A stretch of 64,000 nt of DNA from CAWUEX02 sp963921305. Its GTDB lineage: Bacteria > Pseudomonadota > Alphaproteobacteria > Rhodospirillales > Rhodospirillaceae. The stretch lies in the NCBI GenBank assembly GCA_963921305.4, contig CAWUEX030000003.1, forward strand, positions 124,001-188,000. The letters are read 5' to 3'. Positions 17,126 through 26,549 of the stretch are shown here, one piece after another. Within the stretch, counting starts at the first letter, position 1. Each line of letters starts with the position of its first letter. Position numbers and translations under genes: made by a program. Under the pieces are notes generated by a model, which was not told the origin of the DNA, ran no database searches, and saw nothing but the letters and a program-made list of their open reading frames with translations.

Positions 17126-19105
17126 ATGTCTGATCTTTTCCAACAGTCCGGCCCCAAGAAATCGAAATACACCGCCAAGGACATCGAAGTCCTGGAGGGG
17201 CTGGAGCCGGTGCGCCGCCGTCCCGGCATGTATATCGGCGGCACCGACGAAAAAGCGCTGCACCACCTGGTTGCCGAAGTGCTCGACAACGCCATGGACG
17301 AAGCCGTGGCCGGATACGCCAACATCATCGAGCTGCACCTGGGCAAGGACAACGAAGTCACGGTGAAAGACAACGGCCGGGGTATTCCCACCGATCCGCA
17401 CCCCAAGTTTCCGAAAAAATCGGCTCTGGAAGTGATCATGACGACCCTGCACTCGGGGGGAAAGTTCTCCGGCCGTGCGTATAAGACCTCGGGCGGTCTG
17501 CACGGCGTGGGTGTTTCGGTGGTCAATGCGCTGTCAGAAGACCTGACCGTGGAAGTCATCCGCGACAAGGCCCTGTGGACACAGAAGTTCAGCCGCGGCG
17601 ATGTGAAGTCAAAGCTGAAGAGGGGCAAGCCGGCAGCGAACCGGCGCGGCACTTCGGTGATCTTCAGACCCGACCACAAGATTTTCGGCACGGCGATGAA
17701 GTTCGACCCGGGCACGCTTTATCGCATGGCGCGGTCCAAGGCCTACTTGTTTGAAGGCGTGCGGATTAAGTGGTCGTGCGATCCGTCACTGATCAAAGGC
17801 AAAGACAAAACGCCTGAGAAAGAAGAACTGCACTTCCCCAAGGGTTTGCAGGATTACCTGACCTCGGTCACCGATGGGCGCACCCTTGTGACCGACAAGT
17901 TCTTCGCCGGCACGGTGGAGGGCAGTGACGACAGCGGCCGTGTGGACTGGACGATCTGCTGGCCTGAGGATGAAGACGGCTTCGTCAATTCCTATTGCAA
18001 TACGGTGCCCACACCGGAAGGCGGCACCCATGAGGCCGGATTTCGCTCGGCTTTGGGTAAGGCGCTGAAGTCCTACGGCGAAATGGCCGGGAACAAGAAA
18101 GTCAGCGGCCTGACGGCCGATGATGTGGTTGGCGGCGCTTGCGCCATGCTGTCGGTGTTTATTCCCGAGCCCCAGTTCCAAGGGCAGACCAAAGAAAAAC
18201 TGGCCTCGGCCTCAGCGACGAAGCTGGTCGAAAGCATCGTTAAAGACCACTTTGAGCATTGGTTGTCCGGTGATCCGGAGACGGCGTCGCACATCATCGA
18301 AGTGGCGATGGCGCGGGCCGATATGCGCAAGCGGCGCAAGCAGGACAAGGACCTGGTGCGCAAGTCGGCGACGAAGAAACTGCGGCTGCCCGGCAAACTG
18401 TCGGATTGCAGCCGCGCCAGTTCCGAGGGCACCGAGTTGTTCCTGGTCGAAGGAGATTCCGCCGGCGGCTCGGCCAAACAGGCACGCAACCGTGAGACCC
18501 AAGCTATTTTGCCGCTCAGGGGTAAGATTCTAAACGTCGCCTCCGCCACGCAAGACAAACTACGCAGCAACCAGGAACTGCAGGATCTGTTCGAGGCGCT
18601 GGGCTGCGGGCGTGGCGACAAGTTCAATGTCGATAAACTGCGCTACGAAAAAATCATCATCATGACCGACGCCGATGTCGACGGCGCGCATATCGCCTCG
18701 CTGCTGATGACGTTTTTCTTCCAGGAGCTGCCGGGCATCGTCGAAGCGGGCCGGTTGTATCTGGCGATGCCGCCGCTCTATCGGCTCAGCCAGCGCGGCA
18801 AGACGTTTTACGCCATGGACGACGCCGACCGGGAGACCATCACCAAGAAAGAATTCGACTCCCGCGGCAAGGTCGAGGTCAGCCGCTTTAAAGGGCTGGG
18901 CGAGATGCCACCGCACCAGCTCAAAGAAACCACCATGGACCCGGCGAAAAGAACGCTGCAACGCGTCACCCTGCCAGGCTCTGCGTCTGCGAAAACGGAT
19001 AAGGCGACCGCCAAACTGGTCGATCAGCTTATGGGCAAGAAGGCTGAAACCCGGTTTCGTTTCATCCAGGATAATGCCGAGTTTGTTGAAGAGCTCGACA
19101 TTTGA
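17126..19105 (+). CDS. parE: DNA topoisomerase IV subunit B
   Basis: 659 residues, the usual length for alphaproteobacterial ParE (GyrB is longer, about 800). ATPase subunit of topoisomerase IV, which decatenates daughter chromosomes with ParC. GHKL ATPase domain: LEGLEPVRRRPGMYIGG, AEVLDNAMDEA, VKDNGRGIPTDPHPK, HSGGKFSGRAYKTSGGLHGVGVSVVNAL. Transducer domain with the conserved lysine of the KT pair (QTKEKLAS). TOPRIM domain: LVEGDSAGGSAKQARNR, LPLRGKILNV and DADVDGAHIASLL. The C-terminus GEMPPHQLKETTMDP matches ParE. No parC is visible here. Confidence 0.97.
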   Translation: MSDLFQQSGPKKSKYTAKDIEVLEGLEPVRRRPGMYIGGTDEKALHHLVAEVLDNAMDEAVAGYANIIELHLGKDNEVTVKDNGRGIPTDPHPKFPKKSALEVIMTTLHSGGKFSGRAYKTSGGLHGVGVSVVNALSEDLTVEVIRDKALWTQKFSRGDVKSKLKRGKPAANRRGTSVIFRPDHKIFGTAMKFDPGTLYRMARSKAYLFEGVRIKWSCDPSLIKGKDKTPEKEELHFPKGLQDYLTSVTDGRTLVTDKFFAGTVEGSDDSGRVDWTICWPEDEDGFVNSYCNTVPTPEGGTHEAGFRSALGKALKSYGEMAGNKKVSGLTADDVVGGACAMLSVFIPEPQFQGQTKEKLASASATKLVESIVKDHFEHWLSGDPETASHIIEVAMARADMRKRRKQDKDLVRKSATKKLRLPGKLSDCSRASSEGTELFLVEGDSAGGSAKQARNRETQAILPLRGKILNVASATQDKLRSNQELQDLFEALGCGRGDKFNVDKLRYEKIIIMTDADVDGAHIASLLMTFFFQELPGIVEAGRLYLAMPPLYRLSQRGKTFYAMDDADRETITKKEFDSRGKVEVSRFKGLGEMPPHQLKETTMDPAKRTLQRVTLPGSASAKTDKATAKLVDQLMGKKAETRFRFIQDNAEFVEELDI

Positions 19106-19153
19106 TGTAAGGATTGAACCCGATAGAGAACGCAACGCTTGCGGGAGGGTTCT

Positions 19154-19543
19154 GTGGCCGGATGGATACGTAAGACGACGCTCGGTTTGATGGTTTTCGC
19201 CACCATGGTCGCGCCGGTCGCAGCTCAGGATGAAGAAAAAGCTGTGATGGTGGTTCAGAACTTCCGTCCGGAAACCATCACCATGGATTTTTCCTATGTG
19301 TTCCGCGAGTACACATGGTCGCTCGTCGAAAGGGACATCAGTGTCGATAGCGACCTGACCTACAAGTTTCCGGCCGGGCTGCCCGGCTGCGAATACCTGA
19401 TCGATTGGGATATCGACAATGCGAGGCTGACCATTTCCAACAGCCGCGGTGTGATTTGCACCAAAGATGTAAGTATCTGTGAACGGCGCACCGTCACCGT
19501 CGAAGTGCGCAACCGGGTTTGCTACATGAAGACGGTTAACTGA
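19154..19543 (+). CDS. Small secreted protein of unknown function
   Basis: About 129 residues. GTG at 19154 is preferred (GGGAGG just upstream) over a TTG at 19139. A signal peptide (VAGWIRKTTLGLMVFATMVA, then PVAAQ) is followed by a mature domain of about 105 residues with four to five cysteines (CEYLIDW, GVICTKDVSICERRT, RVCYMK), suggesting disulfide bonds in the periplasm. I do not recognise the family. It is convergent with another small cysteine-containing secreted protein gene. Confidence 0.65.
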   Translation: MAGWIRKTTLGLMVFATMVAPVAAQDEEKAVMVVQNFRPETITMDFSYVFREYTWSLVERDISVDSDLTYKFPAGLPGCEYLIDWDIDNARLTISNSRGVICTKDVSICERRTVTVEVRNRVCYMKTVN

Positions 19544-19569
19544 AGGACCGGAAAGACGCCCGAGTCACA

Positions 19570-19924
19570 TCAACTGCAAGAGTTGTCCTGGAACGCGATG
19601 GGGCAGGACTCGGATGCGACCCCCCGGTAGAACACCTGCTCAGCGCGGGTTTCATAAAAACAGCCGCTAACAACTGCGCAATTCCCGCGTTTGGTAATTG
19701 AATAAATCGACACCGGAAAACGGCCATCAGAACGGGCTCGTGATGTTGACGCACACCTGCGAGCCAGGGGCAACGCTCCCTGTGTAAAACTGCTCCATGC
19801 CGGCGACGGGTCCGCCGCGCGAGTAGGCGACGGGCTCACTGCTGCGATTGACGATGCAATAGGCATTGGCCTGACCCCCCGCTACGACAAGGGCAAATAA
19901 CGTTGTCAAAAATCCGATCCGCAT
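19570..19924 (-). pseudogene. Small secreted cysteine-containing protein, frameshifted
   Basis: The gene starts at ATG 19924 (GGGGGA seven bases upstream) with signal peptide MRIGFLTTLFALVVAGGQAN and continues to ...VCVNITSPF, where a stop occurs near 19727. The remaining half, SDGRFPVSIYSITKRGNC and AVVSGCFYETRAEQVFYRG to the stop at 19570, is in another frame and looks like a natural continuation (about 118 residues joined). One base lost near 19730-19745 would explain it. Family not recognised. Confidence 0.6.
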
Positions 19925-20071
19925 AGATCCCCCGTTTTTCCGCGGTTGCGCCATCCCAGGTCTGGAGGCCAGCTCTCCCGCGCGCCAGTTCCGCCTTATG
20001 ACTTCAGCCGTTATCATGCCACTATTGCCCCTTAGACATAAAGCAACAGTTCACCGGACAGAGGCGACACC

Positions 20072-21586
20072 TTGCACTATTTCCGCCGCTTTGCCCGCTT
20101 CGCCGTATTGTTTGCCGGCGGCGTCCTCGCCTCAGCCGCGTCCGCCCAAGACATCCTCCGCACCGGTGTCGTGGCGTTTCCCGTCAGTGACGGCGACCCT
20201 CACCGCTCGGTCAGCGTATTTTTCCACCTATACCTGGTCGCCAGTCTTCGAGACGCTGACGACGTTTCTTGAAGACGGCACGCTGGTGGGCGAACTCGCG
20301 GCGTCGTGGCGGCAAGTCGATCCGACCGCCTGGGAGTTCACGCTGCGTCCGGACGTCGTGTTCTCCAATGGCCGTTCCGCTCACGGCCCATGCGGTCGCG
20401 AGTTCGCTGGCCTTTGTTGCGACCCCCTTGGGGCAAACCCACATCGGTTGCCCGTGACCTCAGCGTTGTCGCGTCGTCGGATGTCATCGATGATCAGACG
20501 ATCATTGTCCGCACGCACGAGCCGTCGGCGATTTTGCCGCGGATCATGACCGCACTTTATATCGTTGAGCCACGACAACTGGGCCGAACTCGGGGCCGGA
20601 GGGGTTTTGCGCAGAGCCCGATCGGGTCTGGCCCGTTCACAGTCGAGCAGTGGGCCGAAAACCGCATTATCTATGCCGCCAACCCAGCATCCTGGCGGCC
20701 TCCAAAAGTAGATGGCTTGGAGATCTTAAAGTTACCGGATGCGACAGCACGGCTGACCGCCTTGACGACGGGGCCGCATCGACCTTGCCATCGGACTGGG
20801 GCCGGATGACATCCCCATCATCGAGGCCGCCGGCGGGGTACATGCATCAGCGCAATCCGATCGACGTGATTTTCACTCACTCTCGTCGTCGAAGACGGCC
20901 GGCCAACCGCCGGCCTCCAAGTGCGCCGGGCATTGAATCACGCCATCAACAAACAGGCCATTGCTGAGATTCTGCTGTCTGGATATACCCGCCCAGCCAC
21001 CCAAGGCGCCGTGCGCGGACTGCTCGGTTACAATGAAGACCTGAGCCCTTACCCCTACGATCCGGACAGGGCCCGGGCGATGCTGGCCGAGGCCGGATAC
21101 GGCGACGGCTTCGACCTGGATTTCGAAGTGATCGTCGGCACCAATGCGTCCGACAGCGCGATTTATCAGTTAGTGGCGTCAAACTTGGCGGACGTGGGCG
21201 TCACCGCAAATATCATCACCATCCCCACGTCGCAGATGGTGCGCATCATCCTGCAAGGTCAATGGCGCAGTGACGGGTTTAGCCAGGTGTTTGGGTCCTG
21301 GCCGACGTTCGAACCGCTGCGGTCTTTGCGCCTGCATTCCTGCCTATGGCCAAACCCTTGGTACTGCGATGAGCGCATTATGCCCACGTTCAACGCCGCC
21401 CTGGCGGCACCGACGCTGGACGAACGCGCCAAACTGACCGGTGAAGTGCTTGCCTTCTACCACGAGCAGGCGACAACTTTGCTGTTACACGAAGTTCCGC
21501 TGCTGGACGGCATCGGACCGCGCGTTGAGGGATACGCCCCCAATAAAGGCAAGCTCAACTACGATACGGTGATGTTGAGGCCTTAG
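20072..21586 (+). pseudogene. ABC transporter solute-binding protein (peptide type, SBP_bac_5), multiply frameshifted
   Basis: The remains read as one family 5 extracellular binding protein, normally the periplasmic receptor of a di/oligopeptide or nickel ABC importer. Pieces in order: signal peptide from TTG 20072 (FAVLFAGGVLASAASAQD); YTWSPVFETLTTFLEDGTLV with ELAASWRQVDPTAWEFTLRP at about 20215-20370; PLTAHAVASSLAFVATPLGQ at about 20371-20445; DQTIIVRTHEPSAILPRI; SPIGSGPFTVEQWAENRIIY; IDLAIGLGPDDIPIIEAAGG; RNPIDVIFT; then an intact C-terminal part from about 20921 (RRALNHAINKQAIAEILLSG to the stop at 21586). At least five frame changes separate them, so the gene is dead. No permease or ATPase genes accompany it. 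Confidence 0.85.
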
Positions 21587-21605
21587 TCCGCCCGCAATGC
21601 TGGCG

Positions 21606-23050
21606 TCACGACCCGATCATGTCCACAAGCGTGTCCACGTCGACGCTAAAGTCACCAAAGCTGGCGCTCTGAAGGCCATCCACGCCCTCGCTTTGGGTCG
21701 GTACACAGGCAAACGATTGCCCAAGCTGGACTGCAATATTCTCAATGTACCTGTGCCAAGGACGCGACGGCTCGTCGATCAACTCAAAAATTCTGCAATC
21801 AAGTGGCGCGAACATCGAGATTGTGAGGCAGGTGCCGTAAGGGCTGACGACCGTTTCAGCGTTTTGGAGAATATGGCTTTGTTCGTCAAAAGATAGAGTG
21901 TCGGGAGTCACTTTGACAAAGCCACGTTGCGCCAACGCCTGTTCAATTTCATCTTCGTTCAAAAAGGCACGGCGGTGATCTTTCGATCGGGATAAAAGCA
22001 CCCGGGCTGGATAGGATGTATCGCGCTGTTTTGGCCCGAATTTGTCGCGCAGCCATTCGGCGGCAGCCCTATGCGTGACATCAACCGAAGATAACAGTCC
22101 TGGCACGATGAGCTCTTTGCAGTCGTACCGCGTGTTCGGATCGCACGCGATGACATTTTCGCTTGGAATGCCGAGGCGGCCCAAGGCATCCCAATGAATC
22201 TGGGTCAGGCTGCTGCCGACGAGCATCTTGACGGCGGAGAGATCAACCGCATCTTCGATGTTCTTCAGGCGCGCCAGATGCGTCGTCAGCCAATAGTAGT
22301 AGTTGACGTTTGAGCCGAGCAAAACACAGGGCTCTTCAATACGAGTTGCGTTCTCCGGCACGCACACAAGGAGCGAGTCCGGCGTCGACGCAACCATGCT
22401 CGTTGGCGGGTGGCACGAAACAATTCGTTTTGCGCAAACATCAAAGGCCAATTGAGCGTCTCGTCAATGTAGATGGCGGACTCATCGAAGACGTACCAGT
22501 CGGACGGATGCACCGAGATGTCGTTGACCACGAAATAGGACGCTTGCCGCCAGCGCTGACCGGTTGTGACACACTGAGAGGTCACGCCGGAGGGCAAGCC
22601 GTACAGGTCTTCAAGAGTTTGCCCGGTTGTCTCGCTGCGTCCGTTGAAGTCTTGGCGCGATAGCACCCTGATCTCAGAAACATCCAGTTTGTCATGGGGG
22701 AATCGCCCGCCAGGCGGATTGAAGGCCTGCAGCCACGTACGGGCAACCGGCCGAATTTTCTCAAGCGGCGTCTTTTTGTGCATCATGGCGAGAAGAACGC
22801 AAAACAGCGTGTAGCCACGTGTCGAGTTCGCCTGCGCAAATTGCATGATAAAGCTGCAGGCCTTATCCGGTTGCTGGTTGTACCAGAGCGCTAAAAAGGC
22901 GAGAGTTGCGGCGTTCTCGGACGACGTGTCCAGGTTCAAGGCCTGCATGGCATAACGCCACTGGGCATCGTAATCCTTCTTGTTGTAGGCATTGAACGCA
23001 GAGGCGATAAGGCCATCGATATCGTCACCAGACACTGCTATACGCCCCAA
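21606..23050 (-). pseudogene. TPR-containing GT61 (DUF563) glycosyltransferase, split by a frameshift near 22400
   Basis: The N-terminal frame (23050 to 22286) holds a TPR-like helical region (FNAYNKKDYDAQWRYAMQAL, LAFLALWYNQQPDKA) and the start of a glycosyltransferase (VNDISVHPSDWYVFDESAIY, NWPLMFAQNE). The C-terminal frame (22451 to 21606) continues with GT61 signatures: ARVLLSRSKDHRRAFLNEDE, TLSFDEQSHILQNAETVVSP and YGTCLTISMF. The frames overlap, and a single shift between about 22385 and 22445 joins them into one protein of about 480 residues. GT61 enzymes add sugars to capsule, LPS or protein glycans. The gene is either inactivated or miscalled by one base. Confidence 0.8.
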
Positions 23051-23155
23051 TGCCTAAACGCACAAAGAACCCGAGATGTAAAAGTCATCTAGTCCGACTC
23101 TCATTAGCCATAGACGCACGATTCTTCGAAACATACACGTAATGCGGACCTGACT

Positions 23156-24031
23156 ATGACCAATTCCGACATACAACCGGCCACAGATACGAACTCTATC
23201 CCCGACAAGGCAGACAGCCAGGACTTTGCCGGCCGATTCCGTGAGATCATATCCGACCCGCTCAATCTGATGATCGCACGATGCCCGTTGGCCGGCTCAG
23301 TTGTGAATGGATTGGTGTACCTTCACAATGGCATACGCGTACCCGTCGCCGGACCCTATTCCTATTACGGAAAGTTCAGTCAGATTCTCGCCCTCAACCG
23401 GGGTGTTCACGAGCCCTTAGAAGAATACGTGTTTCAGCAAACTCTGAAGGCCCTTGGCTCCGCGCCCGTGATACTGGAATTGGGAGCATTCTGGGGTCAT
23501 TACTCCATGTGGCTGCTTCACGCCCACCCGGACGGACGAGCCATTATGGTTGAGCCCAACAAGAACAATTTCCAGGCCGGCTTAGTGAATCTTCGTCTCA
23601 ATAAACTTGAGGCTGAGACCCTCAACGGATTTATCGGCAAAGACGCTATCCAAGTGGACACCCTTTTGTCGATTAGAGGTCTTGATCACTTAGACATCCT
23701 TCACGCCGACATCCAAGGGTATGAACTGGAGATGATCCAAGGAGCTCATAATACTTTGTCGGAACACCGAGCAGACTACGTATTTATCTCCACCCATTCA
23801 CAAGACTTGCATGAGAGCGTGATCTCGGAGTTGAGCTCGCACGGCTACCGCATCGAAGTTGCCTGCGACGTCGACAGCGAAACGACATCGTTTGACGGCT
23901 TGGTCTTTGCATCAAGCCCATCAGCCAATCAAATTTTCGAACACTTCAAGCCATTGGGCCGCACGCAAATCCTGACTCAAAGTCCAGAAACCCTGGTGCA
24001 GTCGCTGACCGATATCCGGAGCAACTATTGA
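23156..24031 (+). CDS. FkbM family SAM-dependent methyltransferase
   Basis: 291 residues. SAM-binding core from about residue 100: VILELGAFWGHYSMWLLHAH (motif I variant), AIMVEPNKNNFQAGLVNLRLN (motif II), then VDTLLSIRGLDHLDILHADI and QGYELEMIQGAHNTL, the D.QG.E signature of FkbM methyltransferases. These methylate hydroxyls of sugars or polyketides. It is divergent from the broken GT61 glycosyltransferase, so both may once have served the same surface glycan. Codon use looks more AT-rich than that of the housekeeping genes. Confidence 0.88.
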   Translation: MTNSDIQPATDTNSIPDKADSQDFAGRFREIISDPLNLMIARCPLAGSVVNGLVYLHNGIRVPVAGPYSYYGKFSQILALNRGVHEPLEEYVFQQTLKALGSAPVILELGAFWGHYSMWLLHAHPDGRAIMVEPNKNNFQAGLVNLRLNKLEAETLNGFIGKDAIQVDTLLSIRGLDHLDILHADIQGYELEMIQGAHNTLSEHRADYVFISTHSQDLHESVISELSSHGYRIEVACDVDSETTSFDGLVFASSPSANQIFEHFKPLGRTQILTQSPETLVQSLTDIRSNY

Positions 24032-24055
24032 GCGCAACCGGCAGCAGATGATCTT

Positions 24056-25096
24056 TTAGTCAGGATCCGGCGACACCCGGCACAGTTTGATGCCCCGGTT
24101 GGTACCCCTAAACAGACTGCCCAATGTTTCGGGCATGTGCTCCAAACCATCGTCTACATCGGACGTATCCACCAGCACGCCTTGGTCATACCAGTCCCGC
24201 AGGCGAGCGTGCGCCTCGGCAAACCGGGTGCGATAGTCAAACACAAAAAAGCCCTCCATGCGGGCGCGTTTGCGCACCAGGTTCTTGTAGTTGCGCGGGC
24301 CTAGGTTGAGGTCGTCGCGGTAGTCGGTGGCGATAAACCCACAGATGACAACGCGGGCATTCAATGCGATGCGCGCGAGCACCGTATCCAGAATGTCACC
24401 ACCGACATTGTCGAAGAAGACATCGACTCCGGCGGGGCAGAGTTCGTCCAGCCGCGCGCCAACGTCTTCGTTTTTATAGTCGATGGCGGCATGATATCCG
24501 GCGGCGTCTTCGATCCACCGGCACTTGTCGGGCCCTCCCGCGATGCCAATCACCCGGCACCCAGCGATCCGCGCGAGTTGCCCCACCACGGATCCGATCC
24601 CGCCGGCCGCCGCGGACACAACCACCGTGTCTCCGGCCTTCACCTGCCCGACATCAAGCAGTCCGAAATATGCTGTGGCGCCCGCACTGCCAAGAGCACC
24701 AAGCGCCGTGGTCAACGGCAAAACAGGGTTCGTAAGCTTTTCAAGACTGAGTACGTTGGGATTCTGATGGCCCGGCGACTGGACGGAATAGTCCTGCCAC
24801 CCCGTCGACGCGACGACGATGTCACCCTCGGCATAACTGTCGTGACGAGATGCCTCAACCACGCCCACGCCACGCCCACGCATGACATCGCCAATGGCGA
24901 TCTTGTCGTGCATGCTGAGGCCTTTGGAGATGTAAGAGCGTTGGGCCGGTGACGTACCCAGCGCAACCGTGCGCAAGAGAAACTGGCCGTCGGCGAGGCT
25001 GGGCATCGGCTGTTCGTCGAAGCTGAAATGATCCGCGCCAACAGTCTCTTCCGGATCGGGATGACGCTTGAGCCGCCATTGCCGGTTTATTGTCAT
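24056..25096 (-). CDS. NADP-dependent medium-chain oxidoreductase (PTGR/LTB4DH, CurA-like)
   Basis: 346 residues, zinc-free MDR reductase that reduces the double bond of alpha,beta-unsaturated ketones or aldehydes with NADPH. The N-terminus has ADHFSFDEQPMPSLADGQFLLRT and SPAQRSYI; the Rossmann domain has ATAYFGLLDVGQVKAGDTVVVSAAAGGIGSVVGQLARI (given here only as landmarks, residues about 130-180), GCRVIGIAGGPDKC, AGVDVFFDNVGG and ARVVICG. The C-terminal MEGFFVFDYRTRFAEA matches the prostaglandin reductase/CurA family. Downstream of tRNA-Val on the same strand. Confidence 0.9.
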   Translation of the reverse strand: MTINRQWRLKRHPDPEETVGADHFSFDEQPMPSLADGQFLLRTVALGTSPAQRSYISKGLSMHDKIAIGDVMRGRGVGVVEASRHDSYAEGDIVVASTGWQDYSVQSPGHQNPNVLSLEKLTNPVLPLTTALGALGSAGATAYFGLLDVGQVKAGDTVVVSAAAGGIGSVVGQLARIAGCRVIGIAGGPDKCRWIEDAAGYHAAIDYKNEDVGARLDELCPAGVDVFFDNVGGDILDTVLARIALNARVVICGFIATDYRDDLNLGPRNYKNLVRKRARMEGFFVFDYRTRFAEAHARLRDWYDQGVLVDTSDVDDGLEHMPETLGSLFRGTNRGIKLCRVSPDPD

Positions 25097-25184
25097 GCCA
25101 CCCCGCTTCGCTCATTCATACTTCGAGCAGTCCCCGCCCCTTGCGGATCGGGAGAGACCTATATGTACACTATTTCTAGGGAGA

Positions 25185-25259
25185 TGGTGGACGCGACTGG
25201 GATTGAACCAGTGACCCCCTCGATGTCAACGAGGTGCTCTCCCGCTGAGCTACGCGTCC
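25185..25259 (-). tRNA. tRNA-Val (GAC anticodon)
   Basis: Read on the minus strand the gene folds into a full cloverleaf: acceptor GGACGCG with CGCGTCC, D arm GCTC/GAGC, anticodon stem CCTCG/CGAGG around the loop TTGACAT (anticodon GAC), T arm ACTGG/CCAGT around TTCAATC, discriminator A and an encoded CCA. The part without CCA is 72 nt with a five-base variable loop. Confidence 0.97.
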
Positions 25260-25312
25260 ATACCCTCGGGACATTACCGCCTGCCGAACAAGCGGCCCTG
25301 CAGCGAGGGGTT

Positions 25313-25341
25313 CTTTTAGGTGGACAAGACATCGATTGCAA
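25313..25341 (-). promoter_or_regulatory. Candidate promoter for tRNA-Val
   Basis: On the minus strand, TTGCAA and TAAAAG are separated by 17 bp and lie about 55 bp upstream of the tRNA 5' end. Pattern match only. Confidence 0.3.
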
Positions 25342-25455
25342 GTGTTTCGCTGCGCCCCGATTGGGGTATGCTAGCGGTCCGTCAAGGATACGGTTGTGGG
25401 CCACGGGTCTCCACGCGTCCTTTAAAGAAAGACTGGGTTAGGTGGGTTGGAGAGC

Positions 25456-26358
25456 ATGGCCGAGATCGTTCCGTTGGCGCCTGCAATTGACGTCGCCCGC
25501 CCCGCCACACAGACCAGTCCGATTGTCGTCGCGTCACCTCATGCGGGCAGCGAATATCCGGCCGATTTGGTCGAGGCCAGCGCCCTCAGCCGCAACGCTC
25601 TACGGCGGTCAGAAGACTGCTATGTCGATGAGCTGTTTGCCGCAGCACCCGACCTCGGCGCGCCGATGATCAGAGCAATCTTCCCGCGCGCCTATCTGGA
25701 CCTCAATCGCGAACCGTATGAACTCGACCCGGCCATGTTTGCTGATGCGTTACCGGATTTCGTCAACACCACATCACCGCGGGTGGCCGCCGGCCTAGGC
25801 ACGATTGCAAGGATCGTCGGCAATCAGAAAGAAATCTATGCCCGCAAGCTGATGTGGAGCGAGGCGGAGCGCCGTATCGATCACATCTACAAACCCTATC
25901 ATCAAGCGCTACAACAACTAGTTCAGGAGACCTGTGATCTCTTCGGGTACTGCGTGCTACTGGACTGCCATTCCATGCCCTCCGCCGGCTTACCGCCGAG
26001 CGAGCTCACATCGGGGTCGGGCATTGACGTTGTTCTCGGCGACCGCAACGGGTTGTCCTGCGCCTCCTACGTGACAGAAGAAAGTGAACGCGTGTTCGGC
26101 GCGCTGGGATATTCGGTCGTGCGCAATAATCCCTACGCTGGTGGCTTCACCACCCAGAACTATGGCGACCCCAAAAACGGAGTCCACGCGTTGCAAATCG
26201 AGCTCAACAGAGCCCTGTATGTGGACGAAACCTCACTCCGGCGCCGCCCTGCCTTCGGCAGGCTGAAAGCGGACCTTCGGCAGTTCCTTCAAGAGTTGAG
26301 TGCATACGCAATCTCAGCGCGCCGCGAGCTGATGTATCAACGCCTCAGCGCGGAATGA
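25456..26358 (+). CDS. N-formylglutamate amidohydrolase family protein
   Basis: 300 residues from ATG 25456 (GGAGAG close upstream; a TTG at 25447 adds three residues). Zinc-dependent hydrolase that removes formate from N-formylglutamate, as in the last step of one histidine degradation route. Seen motifs: IVVASPHAGSEYPADLVEAS (metal His), PRAYLDLNREPYELDP, LLDCHSMPSAGLPPSE and NNPYAGGFTTQNYGDP, followed by ALQIELNRALYVDE. No other hut genes are in the window, so the natural substrate could be another N-formyl amino acid. Confidence 0.9.
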   Translation: MAEIVPLAPAIDVARPATQTSPIVVASPHAGSEYPADLVEASALSRNALRRSEDCYVDELFAAAPDLGAPMIRAIFPRAYLDLNREPYELDPAMFADALPDFVNTTSPRVAAGLGTIARIVGNQKEIYARKLMWSEAERRIDHIYKPYHQALQQLVQETCDLFGYCVLLDCHSMPSAGLPPSELTSGSGIDVVLGDRNGLSCASYVTEESERVFGALGYSVVRNNPYAGGFTTQNYGDPKNGVHALQIELNRALYVDETSLRRRPAFGRLKADLRQFLQELSAYAISARRELMYQRLSAE

Positions 26359-26452
26359 GTCCGGACAATTGCCGCAGCCGGCAGTCTCAAATAAATTAAG
26401 ACAAATCAATCGAGTAGCAGCTGTTTCCCAGTCTTTTTTTAACGGCGGGACC

Positions 26453-26481
26453 TTGTCGTTTCGCCCCGATCACTCTACATT
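26453..26481 (+). promoter_or_regulatory. Candidate promoter upstream of the 26550 gene
   Basis: TTGTCG (26453-26458) and TACATT (26476-26481) with a 17-bp spacer, about 70 bp before the next start codon. Pattern match only. Confidence 0.4.
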
Positions 26482-26549
26482 CGTCCCCAATCTGGCCGTG
26501 GTATTGTCCGGGCCAGTTTCTACTGGGCATTTCTTCATTTAGTCGCATC

